NCBI RefSeq assembly: GCF_003014735.1
Contig: NZ_PYAX01000002.1
Coordinates: 186,001 to 250,000 of the forward strand
DNA length: 64,000 bases
Reading direction: 5' to 3'
Source of the DNA: Saccharothrix carnea
GTDB lineage: Bacteria > Actinomycetota > Actinomycetes > Mycobacteriales > Pseudonocardiaceae
This document shows, piece by piece, positions 43,198 to 51,349 of this stretch (position 1 is its first letter; each line of letters opens with the position of its first letter). Below the pieces are notes generated by a model. It was given only the letters and a program-made list of their open reading frames with translations, ran no database searches and had not been told where the DNA came from. The translations under genes were made by a program, and so were the position numbers.

Positions 43198-44165
43198 CCA
43201 CCACGACTGACCGACCGCAGGACCCCATGGCCGCCGTGGAACACCTCGCCCGGATGATCGCGGGCGACGACGAGCAGCGGTTCGTGCTGGTGTACCACGC
43301 TTTCGCCAACCAGGTCGACGGCTTCCTCAACAGCGACGGCGCCGACGGCTACCGGCTGGCCCGCTCGCTGCTGCGCCGCGGCGTCTCGCCCCTGACCCGC
43401 TCGGCGGTCGGCACGGAAGCGCCGGCCGACAGCATCTACCACGACCCGGTGTACCTGGCGAACATGCGTGCCGTGGTCGCCGATCGGGCCCGCATCATCG
43501 GCGGCGTGCCGACCTCGGACTTCCCGGACTGCGTCGCCATCGGCAGCGCCAACGCGTGGTGCTGCTCGGGCACGCTCGTCTCGCCGAACGTCGTCGTCAC
43601 CGCCGGGCACTGCGTGGACGGCGGGTGCGGTGCGCGCGTGTTCTTCGGCAAGGACGTGGAGTTCCCGGAGGACGGCGAGGTGATCCGCGCCCGGACCGCG
43701 CTCGCCCACCCCGACTACCGCCCGCCCCGGCCGACCGGCGACATCGCCGTGCTGGTGCTCGAACGCCCCGCGTCGATCACACCGCGCCCGATCGCGACGC
43801 GCGAACAGCTCGTCGGCGCCGCGTTCGTGCGGCTGGCTGGCTACGGGAACACCGACGTGCACAGCAGCGGCGGCTACGGTCGGCGGCGCGTGGTCGACGT
43901 GCCGATCGCGAGCGACCACCCCCGGCACGGCGCCGACGCGGCCACCGAGTTCGTGGCCGGCGCGCCGTTCCTGGACCGGGACAGCTGCAACGGCGACAGC
44001 GGCGGTCCCGCCTACGTCCAGTCGGGCGGCCAGTGGTTCCTCGCCGGTGCGACGTCCCGTGCCACGGCGTCTTCGCTGCGCCCGTGCGGCGACGGCGGCA
44101 TCTACACACGCGTGGCGTCGTACGAGAAGTGGCTGTGGACCGTGCCGGGTGCCCTCAAGCCGTAG
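43194..44165 (+). CDS. Trypsin-like serine protease with zymogen pro-region, no signal peptide
   Basis: 323 residues, ATGA overlap with the metalloprotease gene. The S1 domain shows the mature N-terminus 'RIIGGVPTSD' (Ile101), catalytic His139 ('TAGHC'), Asp183 ('TGDIAVLVL') and Ser269 ('NGDSGGPAY'). 'VIRARTALAHPDYRPPRPTG' and 'GIYTRVASYEKWL' complete the fold. The first 100 residues form a helical pro-region, and Arg100-Ile101 is a classic activation site, so cleavage by another protease would switch it on. The absence of a signal peptide means a cytosolic zymogen, unusual for S1 enzymes but typical of trypsin-like effectors in bacterial NTPase conflict systems. Its activator is probably the CHAT or zinc protease. 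Confidence 0.9.
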   Translation: MTTTTDRPQDPMAAVEHLARMIAGDDEQRFVLVYHAFANQVDGFLNSDGADGYRLARSLLRRGVSPLTRSAVGTEAPADSIYHDPVYLANMRAVVADRARIIGGVPTSDFPDCVAIGSANAWCCSGTLVSPNVVVTAGHCVDGGCGARVFFGKDVEFPEDGEVIRARTALAHPDYRPPRPTGDIAVLVLERPASITPRPIATREQLVGAAFVRLAGYGNTDVHSSGGYGRRRVVDVPIASDHPRHGADAATEFVAGAPFLDRDSCNGDSGGPAYVQSGGQWFLAGATSRATASSLRPCGDGGIYTRVASYEKWLWTVPGALKP

Positions 44166-44209
44166 CGTTCCCGGCCGACGTCGCCACGCGGTGTCGTGCA
44201 CTATTGGGC

Positions 44210-44881
44210 ATGCGCAGCTCACTGTTCAACCACGCCGAGCGGTCCGTCGAGCCGGGCAGCTTCCAACTGCAGAACGACCGCATGCTCAAGGTGGACCTCA
44301 CCGGCAGCGGCGGGTTCTTCTTCGCGAAGCAGGGGTCGATGGTCGCCTACCAGGGTGATGTCGACTTCGCCTACGAGGGTGCGGGCGGCCTCGGCAAGCT
44401 GTTCAAGAAGGCCTTCACCGGTGAGGGCATGTCGCTGATGAAGGTCTCGGGCAGCGGGGACGTGTTCCTCGCCCAGGACGCCGACGAGGTGTTCGTGCTC
44501 CACCTGGAGAACGAAGGCGTCACCGTCAACGGCGGCAACGTGCTGGCGTTCGAGAGCACGTTGACGTGGGACATCAACCGCGTCGAGGGCGCGTCGATGC
44601 TCAGCGGCGGCCTGTTCAACACGACGTTCACCGGCACCGGGGCGCTCGCCGTGACCGCCTTCGGCACGCCGGTCGTGCTGAACGTGGACGTGCCGACGTT
44701 CGTCGACATGCAGTCGGCCGTCCTGTGGTCCACGTCGTTGAGTTCGTCGATCCGCAAGACCGCCAAGCTCGGCGCCGCCATCGGCCGCGGCTCCGGCGAG
44801 GCGTACCAGCTCGCGCTGTCCGGCCAGGGCATCGTCGTCGTGCAGGCCTCGGAAGGCCACCCGCCCACGCCCAAGCAGTGA
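44210..44881 (+). CDS. AIM24-family protein
   Basis: 223 residues. A jelly-roll beta protein with 'MLKVDLTGSGGFFFAKQGSM', 'YQGDVDFAYEGAG', 'GDVFLAQDADEVFVLHLENE' and 'LSGGLFNTTFTGTGALAVTA', the hallmarks of the AIM24/TRAP-like family. Bacterial members are of unknown function; several occur next to stress- or resistance-related genes. It starts 44 bases after the trypsin-like gene in the same direction and may be on the same transcript, though it lacks the four-base overlap shared by the four protease genes. A hairpin terminator follows. Confidence 0.85.
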   Translation: MRSSLFNHAERSVEPGSFQLQNDRMLKVDLTGSGGFFFAKQGSMVAYQGDVDFAYEGAGGLGKLFKKAFTGEGMSLMKVSGSGDVFLAQDADEVFVLHLENEGVTVNGGNVLAFESTLTWDINRVEGASMLSGGLFNTTFTGTGALAVTAFGTPVVLNVDVPTFVDMQSAVLWSTSLSSSIRKTAKLGAAIGRGSGEAYQLALSGQGIVVVQASEGHPPTPKQ

Positions 44882-44939
44882 CCCCGGCCGTGCTCAGGTG
44901 ATCGGCGGCGCCGGGCGGCGTCGGCGAAGGGAACACCCT

Positions 44940-44970
44940 CGACGGCCTCCGCACCAGGGGGAGGCCGTCG
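44940..44970. terminator. Terminator between convergent AIM24 and small-gene transcripts
   Basis: Perfect 11-bp stem CGACGGCCTCC (44940-44950) with its complement (44960-44970) and a 9-base loop, between convergent genes. Confidence 0.7.
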
Positions 44971-44980
44971 TGCGCTGGTG

Positions 44981-45478
44981 TCACACCGGGCGGCTGTCCG
45001 GCCGTTGCCGGCCCGCTGCCCGTGCCGCGAGGGTGGCCGTTGCCCTGGCTTCCTCGGCTGCCTCGTCGGCTTGGCCCATCGCGTGGGCTGCCGCGTGGGC
45101 GGCGGTTTGGGCGCGTTCGGCGGCTTCGGTGGCCCGTGCGGCGGCCTGTTCCGCCAAGTCGGCCTGTTCGCCGGCGCCCGCTGCCCTGGCGGCTTCGGCG
45201 GTCCGCCGTGCGATGTCGGCGGCGGTGAGGGCCTGGGCACCGGCGTGGAAGGCGTCGCCGACGACGTCCTCGGCCGCGTCGATCCGCGTCAGGTCGCCCA
45301 ACGCAGCGGCGGCCTGGTCGCGCAGGGCCCGCAGGTGCGACTCGCCGAGCATGATCTCGATGCTGTCGCCGATCGCGAGGAACGCCTGGCTGTCCAGGCT
45401 GCCGCGCAGGTCGATCGGCACACCCTCGGTCAGTCGCAGGCCCACGTTCGTGACGATCTGCCCGTTTGCCCAGCTCAT
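44981..45478 (-). CDS. Alanine-rich helical protein, unknown function
   Basis: 165 residues from ATG 45478 (ATGA overlap with the gene upstream). Residues 1-70 are alpha/beta ('MSWANGQIVTNVGLRLTEGV', 'AIGDSIEIMLGESHLRALRD'). Residues ~95-150 are an almost uninterrupted Ala/Glu/Arg helix ('EQAAARATEAAERAQTAAHA'), likely a coiled coil. No signal peptide, no known domain. It is co-transcribed with the small protein before it and converges on AIM24. It could be a structural or dimerising protein; composition alone makes the call weak. Confidence 0.6.
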   Translation of the reverse strand: MSWANGQIVTNVGLRLTEGVPIDLRGSLDSQAFLAIGDSIEIMLGESHLRALRDQAAAALGDLTRIDAAEDVVGDAFHAGAQALTAADIARRTAEAARAAGAGEQADLAEQAAARATEAAERAQTAAHAAAHAMGQADEAAEEARATATLAARAAGRQRPDSRPV

Positions 45479-45768
45479 GACGCTTCCACCTGTCCGTTGT
45501 CGTTCATCGACACCCTTGTTTCCCTTCTCGGTTCGCCGGTCGCCAACTCGGCGACGTCCGACGTCGACACCATGAGCGACTGCCCGGTGTGGTCGACCAG
45601 CACGGGGAACGCGCAGGACTGCCAGCAGCCCTCGTAGGCGGTGACGGTGGCCAGTCGCCCGTCGCGCAGCCGTACCCGCGTGCCCGGCCGGGGTCGTTTG
45701 CCCGTGCCCCGGTCGTGCGTGGCCCACCACGACTCCGGGTCGCCCTCCACCCCGGAACGGGAGATCAC
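45475..45768 (-). CDS. Small beta-rich protein, unknown function
   Basis: 97 residues from GTG 45768, with GGAGG 8 bases upstream; an in-frame extension to 45906 lacks coding character. The middle reads 'GTRVRLRDGRLATVTAYEGC' and 'WQSCAFPVLVDHTGQSLMVS', a short SH3-like or hypervariable-lid fold by eye, with two Cys. The end 'NDNGQVEAS' overlaps the start of the helical protein downstream. Function not recognised. Confidence 0.6.
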   Translation of the reverse strand: MISRSGVEGDPESWWATHDRGTGKRPRPGTRVRLRDGRLATVTAYEGCWQSCAFPVLVDHTGQSLMVSTSDVAELATGEPRRETRVSMNDNGQVEAS

Positions 45769-46092
45769 GACGTCACCTCCGCTCCGAAAACACACGTACG
45801 GGTGGTTCTGCGGACGGTGATCGACATCGGACGGGGCGGCAGCACGGGCTGGGAAGCGCGTCGTGCGGCGGTAGAACCGCTGGTCGAACGGCTTTCGTGA
45901 AGGCACATGCCGCGTCCCTTCCGGAGGCGGAGCCAGGCCTGGGCGGTCTCTGTGCGTGTGAGAGCCTGTGGCCTGCGCAACATTTCGGGGGAGAGTTAAG
46001 CACGTACGTACGTTTTCACGCGCTGTCTGATCGGGTGAAGCTGGTGTTCATTCGGGTGTACGTGCGGTAGGCACGTACCAACAGCGCGTTGG
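45769..46092. promoter_or_regulatory. Intergenic region with palindromic GTACGT sites upstream of the HTH gene
   Basis: No gene is supported. ACGTACGTACGT at 46002-46013 is a 12-bp palindrome. GTACGTGC-N5-GCACGTAC at 46058-46078 is a perfect dyad only 14 bases before the HTH start. Both share GTACGTG, so they may be operators for autoregulation by the HTH protein. Confidence 0.6.
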
Positions 46093-46995
46093 ATGACGAT
46101 GGGGAGTGGCGTCTTGGCGAAGAACAGTGATGACAGCGCGATCAGCCAGCGGCGGCAGCTCGGCGCCGCGATGCGCAGCTTCCGCAAGGAGGCCGACATA
46201 GATCGCGACGCGGCGGCCGAGTTGATCGAGGTCACCGGGCCGACGTTGACGCGCAAGGAGTCCGGCCAGTTCAAGTTCAAGCGCCAGGAGGTCGAGACCC
46301 TGGCGGCGGCCTACGGCGTGGAGCACGAGGAGTTGGCCATGCTGATCGAGCTGGCCCGGGAGGCGCGTGCGAGCACCAAGCGCGGCGAGTTCCCCATGTT
46401 CGTGCCGGTCAAGAGTCGCGCCTACCTGGAGCTGGAACGCAACGACGCGGTCGAGATCATGGTGGTCACGCTCACCTTGATCCCTCCGTTCTTCCAGACC
46501 GAGGCCTACATGCGCGAGCTGTGGCTCCGCAATGGTGAGCTGCTGTCCGCCGCACGGATCGAGGAACTGGTCAAGCTGCGCCAAGCGAGGCAGCAGGTCG
46601 TCACCAAGCGGGACGCGCCGCTGATCCGCGCGGTGATCCACGAGTTCGCGTTGCGTCTGCCCGTAGGTGGCCCAGCCGTCATGAGGGAGCAGCTCCTGGC
46701 ATTGGCTGCGGCGTGCGAGCTGCCCAACGTTGAGATCCAGGTCCAGCCGATCTCCTCCGGGGCGTTCCCCAGCATGGACTCGACGTTCTCGTTGCTCCGC
46801 TTCCCGGTCGGCGTGTCGGGTGACGTCGTACAAGTTTACGGCCACGCGGAGTCGTTCTACCGCGACCGCCAGAGCGCAACAGAGCCCTATAGGGTCGCAT
46901 GGGACCGTCGTAGGGTGGCAGCGCTGGACTTGCAGGCCTCCAAGTCCCTGATACTGGATGCTGCGGCCTCGTTCGGGCCGGAAGTAGCCCCCTGA
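46093..46995 (+). CDS. XRE-type HTH regulator with DUF5753 (Scr1 family)
   Basis: 300 residues if ATG 46093 is used; TTG 46114 with GGGGAG seven bases upstream is an equally good start. The HTH covers about 20-80 ('AISQRRQLGAAMRSFRKEAD', 'LIEVTGPTLTRKESGQFKFK'). The C-terminal DUF5753 domain has 'LIPPFFQTEAYMRELW', 'QARQQVVTKRDAPLIRAVIH', 'VIHEFALRLPVGGPAVMREQ' and 'VQVYGHAESFYRDR'. In actinomycetes this protein type is encoded next to a DUF397 protein, as here, and the pair affects development or secondary metabolism (WhiJ/BldB-like systems). Two palindromes upstream suggest self-control. Confidence 0.9.
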   Translation: MTMGSGVLAKNSDDSAISQRRQLGAAMRSFRKEADIDRDAAAELIEVTGPTLTRKESGQFKFKRQEVETLAAAYGVEHEELAMLIELAREARASTKRGEFPMFVPVKSRAYLELERNDAVEIMVVTLTLIPPFFQTEAYMRELWLRNGELLSAARIEELVKLRQARQQVVTKRDAPLIRAVIHEFALRLPVGGPAVMREQLLALAAACELPNVEIQVQPISSGAFPSMDSTFSLLRFPVGVSGDVVQVYGHAESFYRDRQSATEPYRVAWDRRRVAALDLQASKSLILDAAASFGPEVAP

Positions 46996-47019
46996 CCCGA
47001 CAACCCTGCGAGATGAGCG

Positions 47020-47232
47020 ATGACCGAGCACCTGACGTGGCGCAAGAGCAGCTTCTCCACCGGCGACGGCAACGGCGGTGAGTGCGTCGAGCTGGCGCCG
47101 ATGGCCGATGGCCGAGTAGCTATGCGGAACTCGACCTTGGGTGAGGAGAGCCCGGTCGTGGTGTACACGAAGGGTGAGCTTCGGGCGTTCTTGCTGGGTG
47201 CCAAGAACGGCGAGTTCGACGACCTGGTCTGA
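47020..47232 (+). CDS. DUF397-family small protein, partner of the HTH regulator
   Basis: 70 residues. 'LTWRKSSFSTGDGNGGECVE' and 'MRNSTLGEESPVVVYTKGEL' then 'RAFLLGAKNGEFDDL' are the complete DUF397 signature (WRKSS...CVEV...R-S....F....W/F..FL). It begins 24 bases after the HTH stop. Such pairs are thought to form regulator/antagonist modules. A hairpin terminator follows, so the pair is one transcription unit. Confidence 0.9.
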   Translation: MTEHLTWRKSSFSTGDGNGGECVELAPMADGRVAMRNSTLGEESPVVVYTKGELRAFLLGAKNGEFDDLV

Positions 47233-47243
47233 CCTGTCACGAA

Positions 47244-47270
47244 CGCCGGTGGCCCGACCGGCCACCGGCG
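47244..47270. terminator. Terminator after DUF397 gene
   Basis: Perfect 11-bp stem CGCCGGTGGCC (47244-47254) and complement (47260-47270), 5-base loop, between convergent genes. Confidence 0.75.
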
Positions 47271-47302
47271 CTCCGGCCGGTGTCGTCGTCGGCCGCCGAG
47301 GG

Positions 47303-48064
47303 TCAGACCAGGGGCCTGGCTTCGACCTCGACCCAGTCGGCGTGCTTGCCGGTCTCGTCGTCGCCGGACGAGATGCCCCTGATCCGCCGGTTCACCCAGG
47401 GGATGACGTGTTCGCGGTAGTAGCGGGTCTCGGCGCGCAGGCTGCGGCGGACCGCGGGGGCCGGGTCGACGGCGTGGGCCTCGGTGACGTGCCCGAGGGC
47501 CTTGAGGACGAGCGACGCGACGCGCTGGTGACCGGCGGCGTTGAGGTGGAGCCGGTCCGGTGACCAGTACTCGGCCCGGCGGACCTCGACGTCGTTGAAC
47601 GCGTCCACGAACAGGATGTCGTGGCGGGCGGCCAGCTTCGCGATCGCGGCGGTGAGGACCTCGCCCCGGCGGTGGATCGTCCGGCCGAACGGCAGCCGTT
47701 GCGCCGGGTTCGCGCCGCTGAGCAGCACCAACCGCACCCCGGCCGACACGCAGCGCCGGACGGCCTGTTCGGTCAGTCGAACCAGCCGGGCCAGGTCGAC
47801 GCCGGGCCGCATCATGTCGTTGCCGCCGCCGTTGAGCGTCAGCAGCGTCGGAGCGGGGGACAGGGCCAGCGCCGCGTCGAGCTGGGTGGTGGCGATGGGT
47901 TCGAGCAGCCGGCCGCGAACGGCGAGGTTGGCGTAGTGGACGGTCTCGCCGAGCGCCACGGCCATGCCCTCCGCCACCAGGTCGGCCCAACCACGGGGCG
48001 TGCCGTCTGGGCGCTCGTCGCCGACCCCTTCGGTGAAGCTGTCGCCGATGGCCACGTATCGCAC
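47303..48064 (-). CDS. SGNH/GDSL hydrolase
   Basis: 253 residues from GTG 48064 (GGGGAGG 8 bases upstream). Block I 'YVAIGDSFTEGVGD' holds the catalytic Ser; 'LLTLNGGGNDMMRP' supplies block III Gly/Asn and 'WSPDRLHLNAAGHQRVA' the block V Asp and His. The fold is the SGNH esterase type, acting on acyl or acetyl esters. No signal peptide in this start, so cytosolic. The C-terminal ~50 residues ('HADWVEVEARPLV' end) are typical of actinobacterial members. Substrate unknown. Confidence 0.9.
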   Translation of the reverse strand: MRYVAIGDSFTEGVGDERPDGTPRGWADLVAEGMAVALGETVHYANLAVRGRLLEPIATTQLDAALALSPAPTLLTLNGGGNDMMRPGVDLARLVRLTEQAVRRCVSAGVRLVLLSGANPAQRLPFGRTIHRRGEVLTAAIAKLAARHDILFVDAFNDVEVRRAEYWSPDRLHLNAAGHQRVASLVLKALGHVTEAHAVDPAPAVRRSLRAETRYYREHVIPWVNRRIRGISSGDDETGKHADWVEVEARPLV

Positions 48065-48143
48065 TTGCGGTGCCTCCCCTGCCGAAACGTCGACAACCAG
48101 CATAGGAGGTGTTCGGGGCGACCCCGGTCGAGCCTGAGGTGAC

Positions 48144-49385
48144 TCAGCACACCTGCTTGGCGGTGAGCACCCGGTGGATCGCCTCATCCACCCGCGCCCC
48201 GGGCAGCACGCCCGACGCCACCGCGCCTTCGAGGTGGTCCAGCACCTCCGTGATGCGGCCTCCCGACGACCACAGCGCGATGTCGGCGCCCGCCGCGAGG
48301 GCCTGCGTGACGGCCTCGGGCAGGCCGACCCGGTCGGTGATGGCACGCATCGCGCCCAGGTCGTCGGTCATCGCGGGACCGGTGAAGCCGAACTCGCCGC
48401 GCAGCAGCGCGTACGCCTCCGGGCTGAGGGTGGCGGGCACGCCGCCGGTCAGGCCCGGCACCTCGATGTGGCCCAGCATCACCACCACGTCGCCGAACCG
48501 GGGCAGGTGCCGGTAGGGCACGAGGTCCGTGCCGCGCAGGGCGTCGAGCGGGGGAGAGGTGACCGCGCCGAGGTGCGAGTCGCCGGTCGTGTTGCCGTGG
48601 CCGGGGAAGTGCTTGACCACCGGGGTGACGCCCGCGTTGTGCAGGCCCTCGGCGAACGCGAGCGCGTAGCCGAGAGCGGTGTTCGGGTCGGCGCTGAACG
48701 AGCGGTCGCCGATGACCGTGCGGTCGGGTTGGCCGCTGGTGTCCAGCACCGGGGCCAGGTCGGTGGTCACGCCGCGTTCACGCAGCGCGAGCCCTCGGTC
48801 CTGGGCCACCGCGCGCACCTCGTCCGGCGACAGGTCGGCCGCCATCCGCCGGGCGCTGGGCAGCGAGCCGTCGAGCGCTTCGATCCGCTGGACCCGCCCG
48901 CCCTCGTCGTCCACGGCGACGGTCAGCGGCAGGGTGGACGCGGCGTGCACGGGGGCCAGCGCACCGGCGCTGAGCAGGCCGACGTCGTCGCCGCCGATGA
49001 AGATCCCGCCCACCTGCTCGCGCTGCACCACGGCGAGGGCGTCGGCGGGGCCGCGCGGGTCGACGCCGACCATGACCAACTGCGCGAGCCGGGCCCGCAG
49101 CGGCAGCGCGGCGATCTTCTCCGCGCACGGGTCCACCGGAGGAGGCGGCGGCTGCTCGACGGACGTGGTCGTGGACGTGGAGGACGGTGGCGCGGCCGAC
49201 GAGGTGGACGGCAGGGCGGCCGTGCGGGTCGTCCGGTCGTTGCGCACGGAGGTCACCACGGCCAGTGACGCGGCGACCAACGCGCCGAGTGCCACGAACA
49301 GCAGCAGCGTGGACGTGCCTGCCCTCCGGGTGCGCTTCACCGGCGGCCCCGGCCGGCTCGGTGCGTTACCGCGTGGAGGCCACAT
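48144..49385 (-). CDS. GH3 beta-N-acetylhexosaminidase (NagZ-like), membrane-anchored
   Basis: 413 residues. An N-terminal anchor (~24-48, 'LLLFVALGALVAASLAVVTS') and a Ser/Thr/Pro stalk put the enzyme outside the membrane. The GH3 barrel has 'TVAVDDEGGRVQRI', 'HFPGHGNTTGDSH' (the NagZ-type KHFPGHG-xx-DSH motif, with the Asp/His dyad used as general acid), and 'GPAMTDDLGAMRAI', where Asp of 'TDDL' is the likely nucleophile. NagZ-type enzymes remove terminal GlcNAc from peptidoglycan or chitin fragments. It is 79 bases from the SGNH gene and in the same direction. Confidence 0.9.
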   Translation of the reverse strand: MWPPRGNAPSRPGPPVKRTRRAGTSTLLLFVALGALVAASLAVVTSVRNDRTTRTAALPSTSSAAPPSSTSTTTSVEQPPPPPVDPCAEKIAALPLRARLAQLVMVGVDPRGPADALAVVQREQVGGIFIGGDDVGLLSAGALAPVHAASTLPLTVAVDDEGGRVQRIEALDGSLPSARRMAADLSPDEVRAVAQDRGLALRERGVTTDLAPVLDTSGQPDRTVIGDRSFSADPNTALGYALAFAEGLHNAGVTPVVKHFPGHGNTTGDSHLGAVTSPPLDALRGTDLVPYRHLPRFGDVVVMLGHIEVPGLTGGVPATLSPEAYALLRGEFGFTGPAMTDDLGAMRAITDRVGLPEAVTQALAAGADIALWSSGGRITEVLDHLEGAVASGVLPGARVDEAIHRVLTAKQVC

Positions 49386-49558
49386 TCACATTCCGCGTCA
49401 CGGGTCATCACCGCCATGATATCGGTCGGGGCGGGTAGCGCCGGAACGGCCGCGTTTTGCCGGGTGCCGGAGATCACGCATTTCCTGGTGATGTTGAAAG
49501 GTGAATATTCATCCGGGTCGCGCCGCCGGCGTGACCATTGTCGCTCACCCGCCGCCGA

Positions 49559-50788
49559 TCAAGTGCGCCACCAGCGCCGTTTCCGGTGCGGTACCAGGGC
49601 GGTCGCCGCGTGCCGGGTGTCCGGGTGGTCGGCGCCCAGGCGTGCCGCGCGTTCGGCGACCACGCGGTGGCACAGCGCGTCGGCCTCGGCGTCACGTCCG
49701 GCCGGCGCCAGGGCACGGGCGAAGCACAGCGCCAGCTCGTCCTCGCGGATGGTCGGCGGGTCGGTCAGGGCTTTGCGGCTGATCAGGTCGAACGCCTCCG
49801 CGAGCCTGCGGTCGGGCGGGTCGTCGGCGGCGAGCTGGGCTTCGGCCTGGATCCGGGCCAGGGACCAGTCGCCGTTGCGGGCGGACCGGGCCCAGCCGGT
49901 GGTGTCGCCGTGTTCGAGGAGGTCGATGACGCCCTGGCCTTCGGGCCTGCGGCAGAGGTAGCCGGCGCGGAACGCCAGCCACCGGGGCCGGTCCATCGTC
50001 GGCAACCGCGTCGAGATGTCGGCGGCGCACTGCGCGTCGGTCGGGCGGGGGATGAGCAGGATCGCGTGCTCGTCGTCGACGCGGGTGGCGTCGTCCAGCG
50101 TGGTGCCGACGAAATCGCGCGCGTCGCCGTTGAGCACCGCTTCCGCGTGCGATCGGCCGAACGTCTTCCCGATTCCGCAGGTCAGGAGGAGGTCGTCCCA
50201 CTCGGCCTCGGATCGGCCGAGGTTCTCGACGCCGAAGTAGGCGTCGGGTGCCGGGCCGTGCCACAGGTGGTGGAACTCGGCGTAGTCGATTCGGGTGTCG
50301 CGGGCCCGGTAGACCTTCGCGGGTGAGGTGGCGGTCACCGCGCGAATGGCGTCGGGCGAGCCGATGACCAGCGGGAAGTTCTCCGGGAACCGGAGGAACA
50401 GCGGCCGTTGCGCGGGTAATCGGCGGGCGCGTCGGTCGGGTGGGACGACCGTGCCGTGCTCGTCCACCGTGAGGAAATCCTCGCGTTGGGCGCGGAACAG
50501 GTCGTCCAGGCGGACGCAGGCGACCCGGGGGCCGAGCGAGTGGGCCAGGTGCACCGGCTCGGACCACCGCGCCCGGTCCACGTCCGGGGCCCGGTCGCGC
50601 AGTTCGCGCCAGTCGACCGGACCGGACAGCAGGACCATTCCGTCCCGGCCGGTCAGCAGTTCCACCATCAGGCGGAACACCTCGAACGGCGGCACCTGCC
50701 CGGTGCGCGGGGTGAACTCGGTGAACGAGATGGTTCTCCCGGGCAGCATCAGGTCCCGTTGCCGCAAGGAGAAACCGGAATCGCTCAT
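49559..50788 (-). CDS. Unknown 409-residue protein with C-terminal TPR-like end
   Basis: Begins 'MSDSGFSLRQRDLMLPGRTI'. Residues ~40-200 hold alpha/beta patterns ('VFRLMVELLTGRDGMVLLSG', 'NFPLVIGSPDAIRAVTATS') resembling no family I can name. The last ~70 residues look like TPR helices ('EADALCHRVVAERAARLGAD', 'HPDTRHAATALV'), as in NB-ARC-associated TPR proteins. No signal peptide or membrane segment. No neighbour suggests a role; its promoter region is the gene-poor stretch that follows. Confidence 0.65.
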   Translation of the reverse strand: MSDSGFSLRQRDLMLPGRTISFTEFTPRTGQVPPFEVFRLMVELLTGRDGMVLLSGPVDWRELRDRAPDVDRARWSEPVHLAHSLGPRVACVRLDDLFRAQREDFLTVDEHGTVVPPDRRARRLPAQRPLFLRFPENFPLVIGSPDAIRAVTATSPAKVYRARDTRIDYAEFHHLWHGPAPDAYFGVENLGRSEAEWDDLLLTCGIGKTFGRSHAEAVLNGDARDFVGTTLDDATRVDDEHAILLIPRPTDAQCAADISTRLPTMDRPRWLAFRAGYLCRRPEGQGVIDLLEHGDTTGWARSARNGDWSLARIQAEAQLAADDPPDRRLAEAFDLISRKALTDPPTIREDELALCFARALAPAGRDAEADALCHRVVAERAARLGADHPDTRHAATALVPHRKRRWWRT

Positions 50789-51349
50789 TCACGCATGCTA
50801 GCGGGTGTGATTCGAGCCACGATGGGCGCGCGAATTTGCGCGAATATTTCGTTGCCCGGTAACCGCTCCACGTCCTCGACGCCCAACGCCGCGAACGAGC
50901 ACGCATCCGCGGCGAACGCCCCCAACGCTGGGCCGACCGCGCGCAGCCTGACCGAGCCGGCGAACCCATGTGGTCACCAGAGGACACTCACCCGACGCCT
51001 CGCGCTGAGCGGCTGGGCCGGCATCGCCGAGCCAAACCCCTGCGGCACCGCCCTGACCGCCACCTGACCGTGCAGGCCCCGACCGGCAGCATCCGACGTA
51101 CCCGCGGAATGAGCCGAGTGGGCTATCGCACCCGCGCTCCGACACGCACACCACAACAAAGATCGACATCGGCAAGCCGGAATCATTTCGTCAAGATCAT
51201 GGAAGATCGAGGTCGGCGCGTTACAAACTTTGACGGGAACCACCCGAAATGATGATACTTCTTGAGGCAATCTGTCACGCCACGTTAGCGTCGGATACTG
51301 CACGTTGATGGCATTCGCCATTCGGCCGACCGATGCAGAGGGTTCAACT
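50789..51349. promoter_or_regulatory. Gene-poor region with candidate promoter for the alpha/beta hydrolase
   Basis: About 560 bases in which I see no credible gene. The last ~150 bases are AT-richer than the surroundings. TTGACG at 51230-51235 and GATACT at 51254-51259, 18 bases apart, form a plausible housekeeping promoter about 90 bases upstream of the hydrolase start. Confidence 0.45.

Noticed and set aside
50798-51175. Minus-strand open frame of 125 codons in the gene-poor region
   Set aside because: Arg/Gly/Cys-rich composition, no motif and no ribosome site; more likely non-coding.
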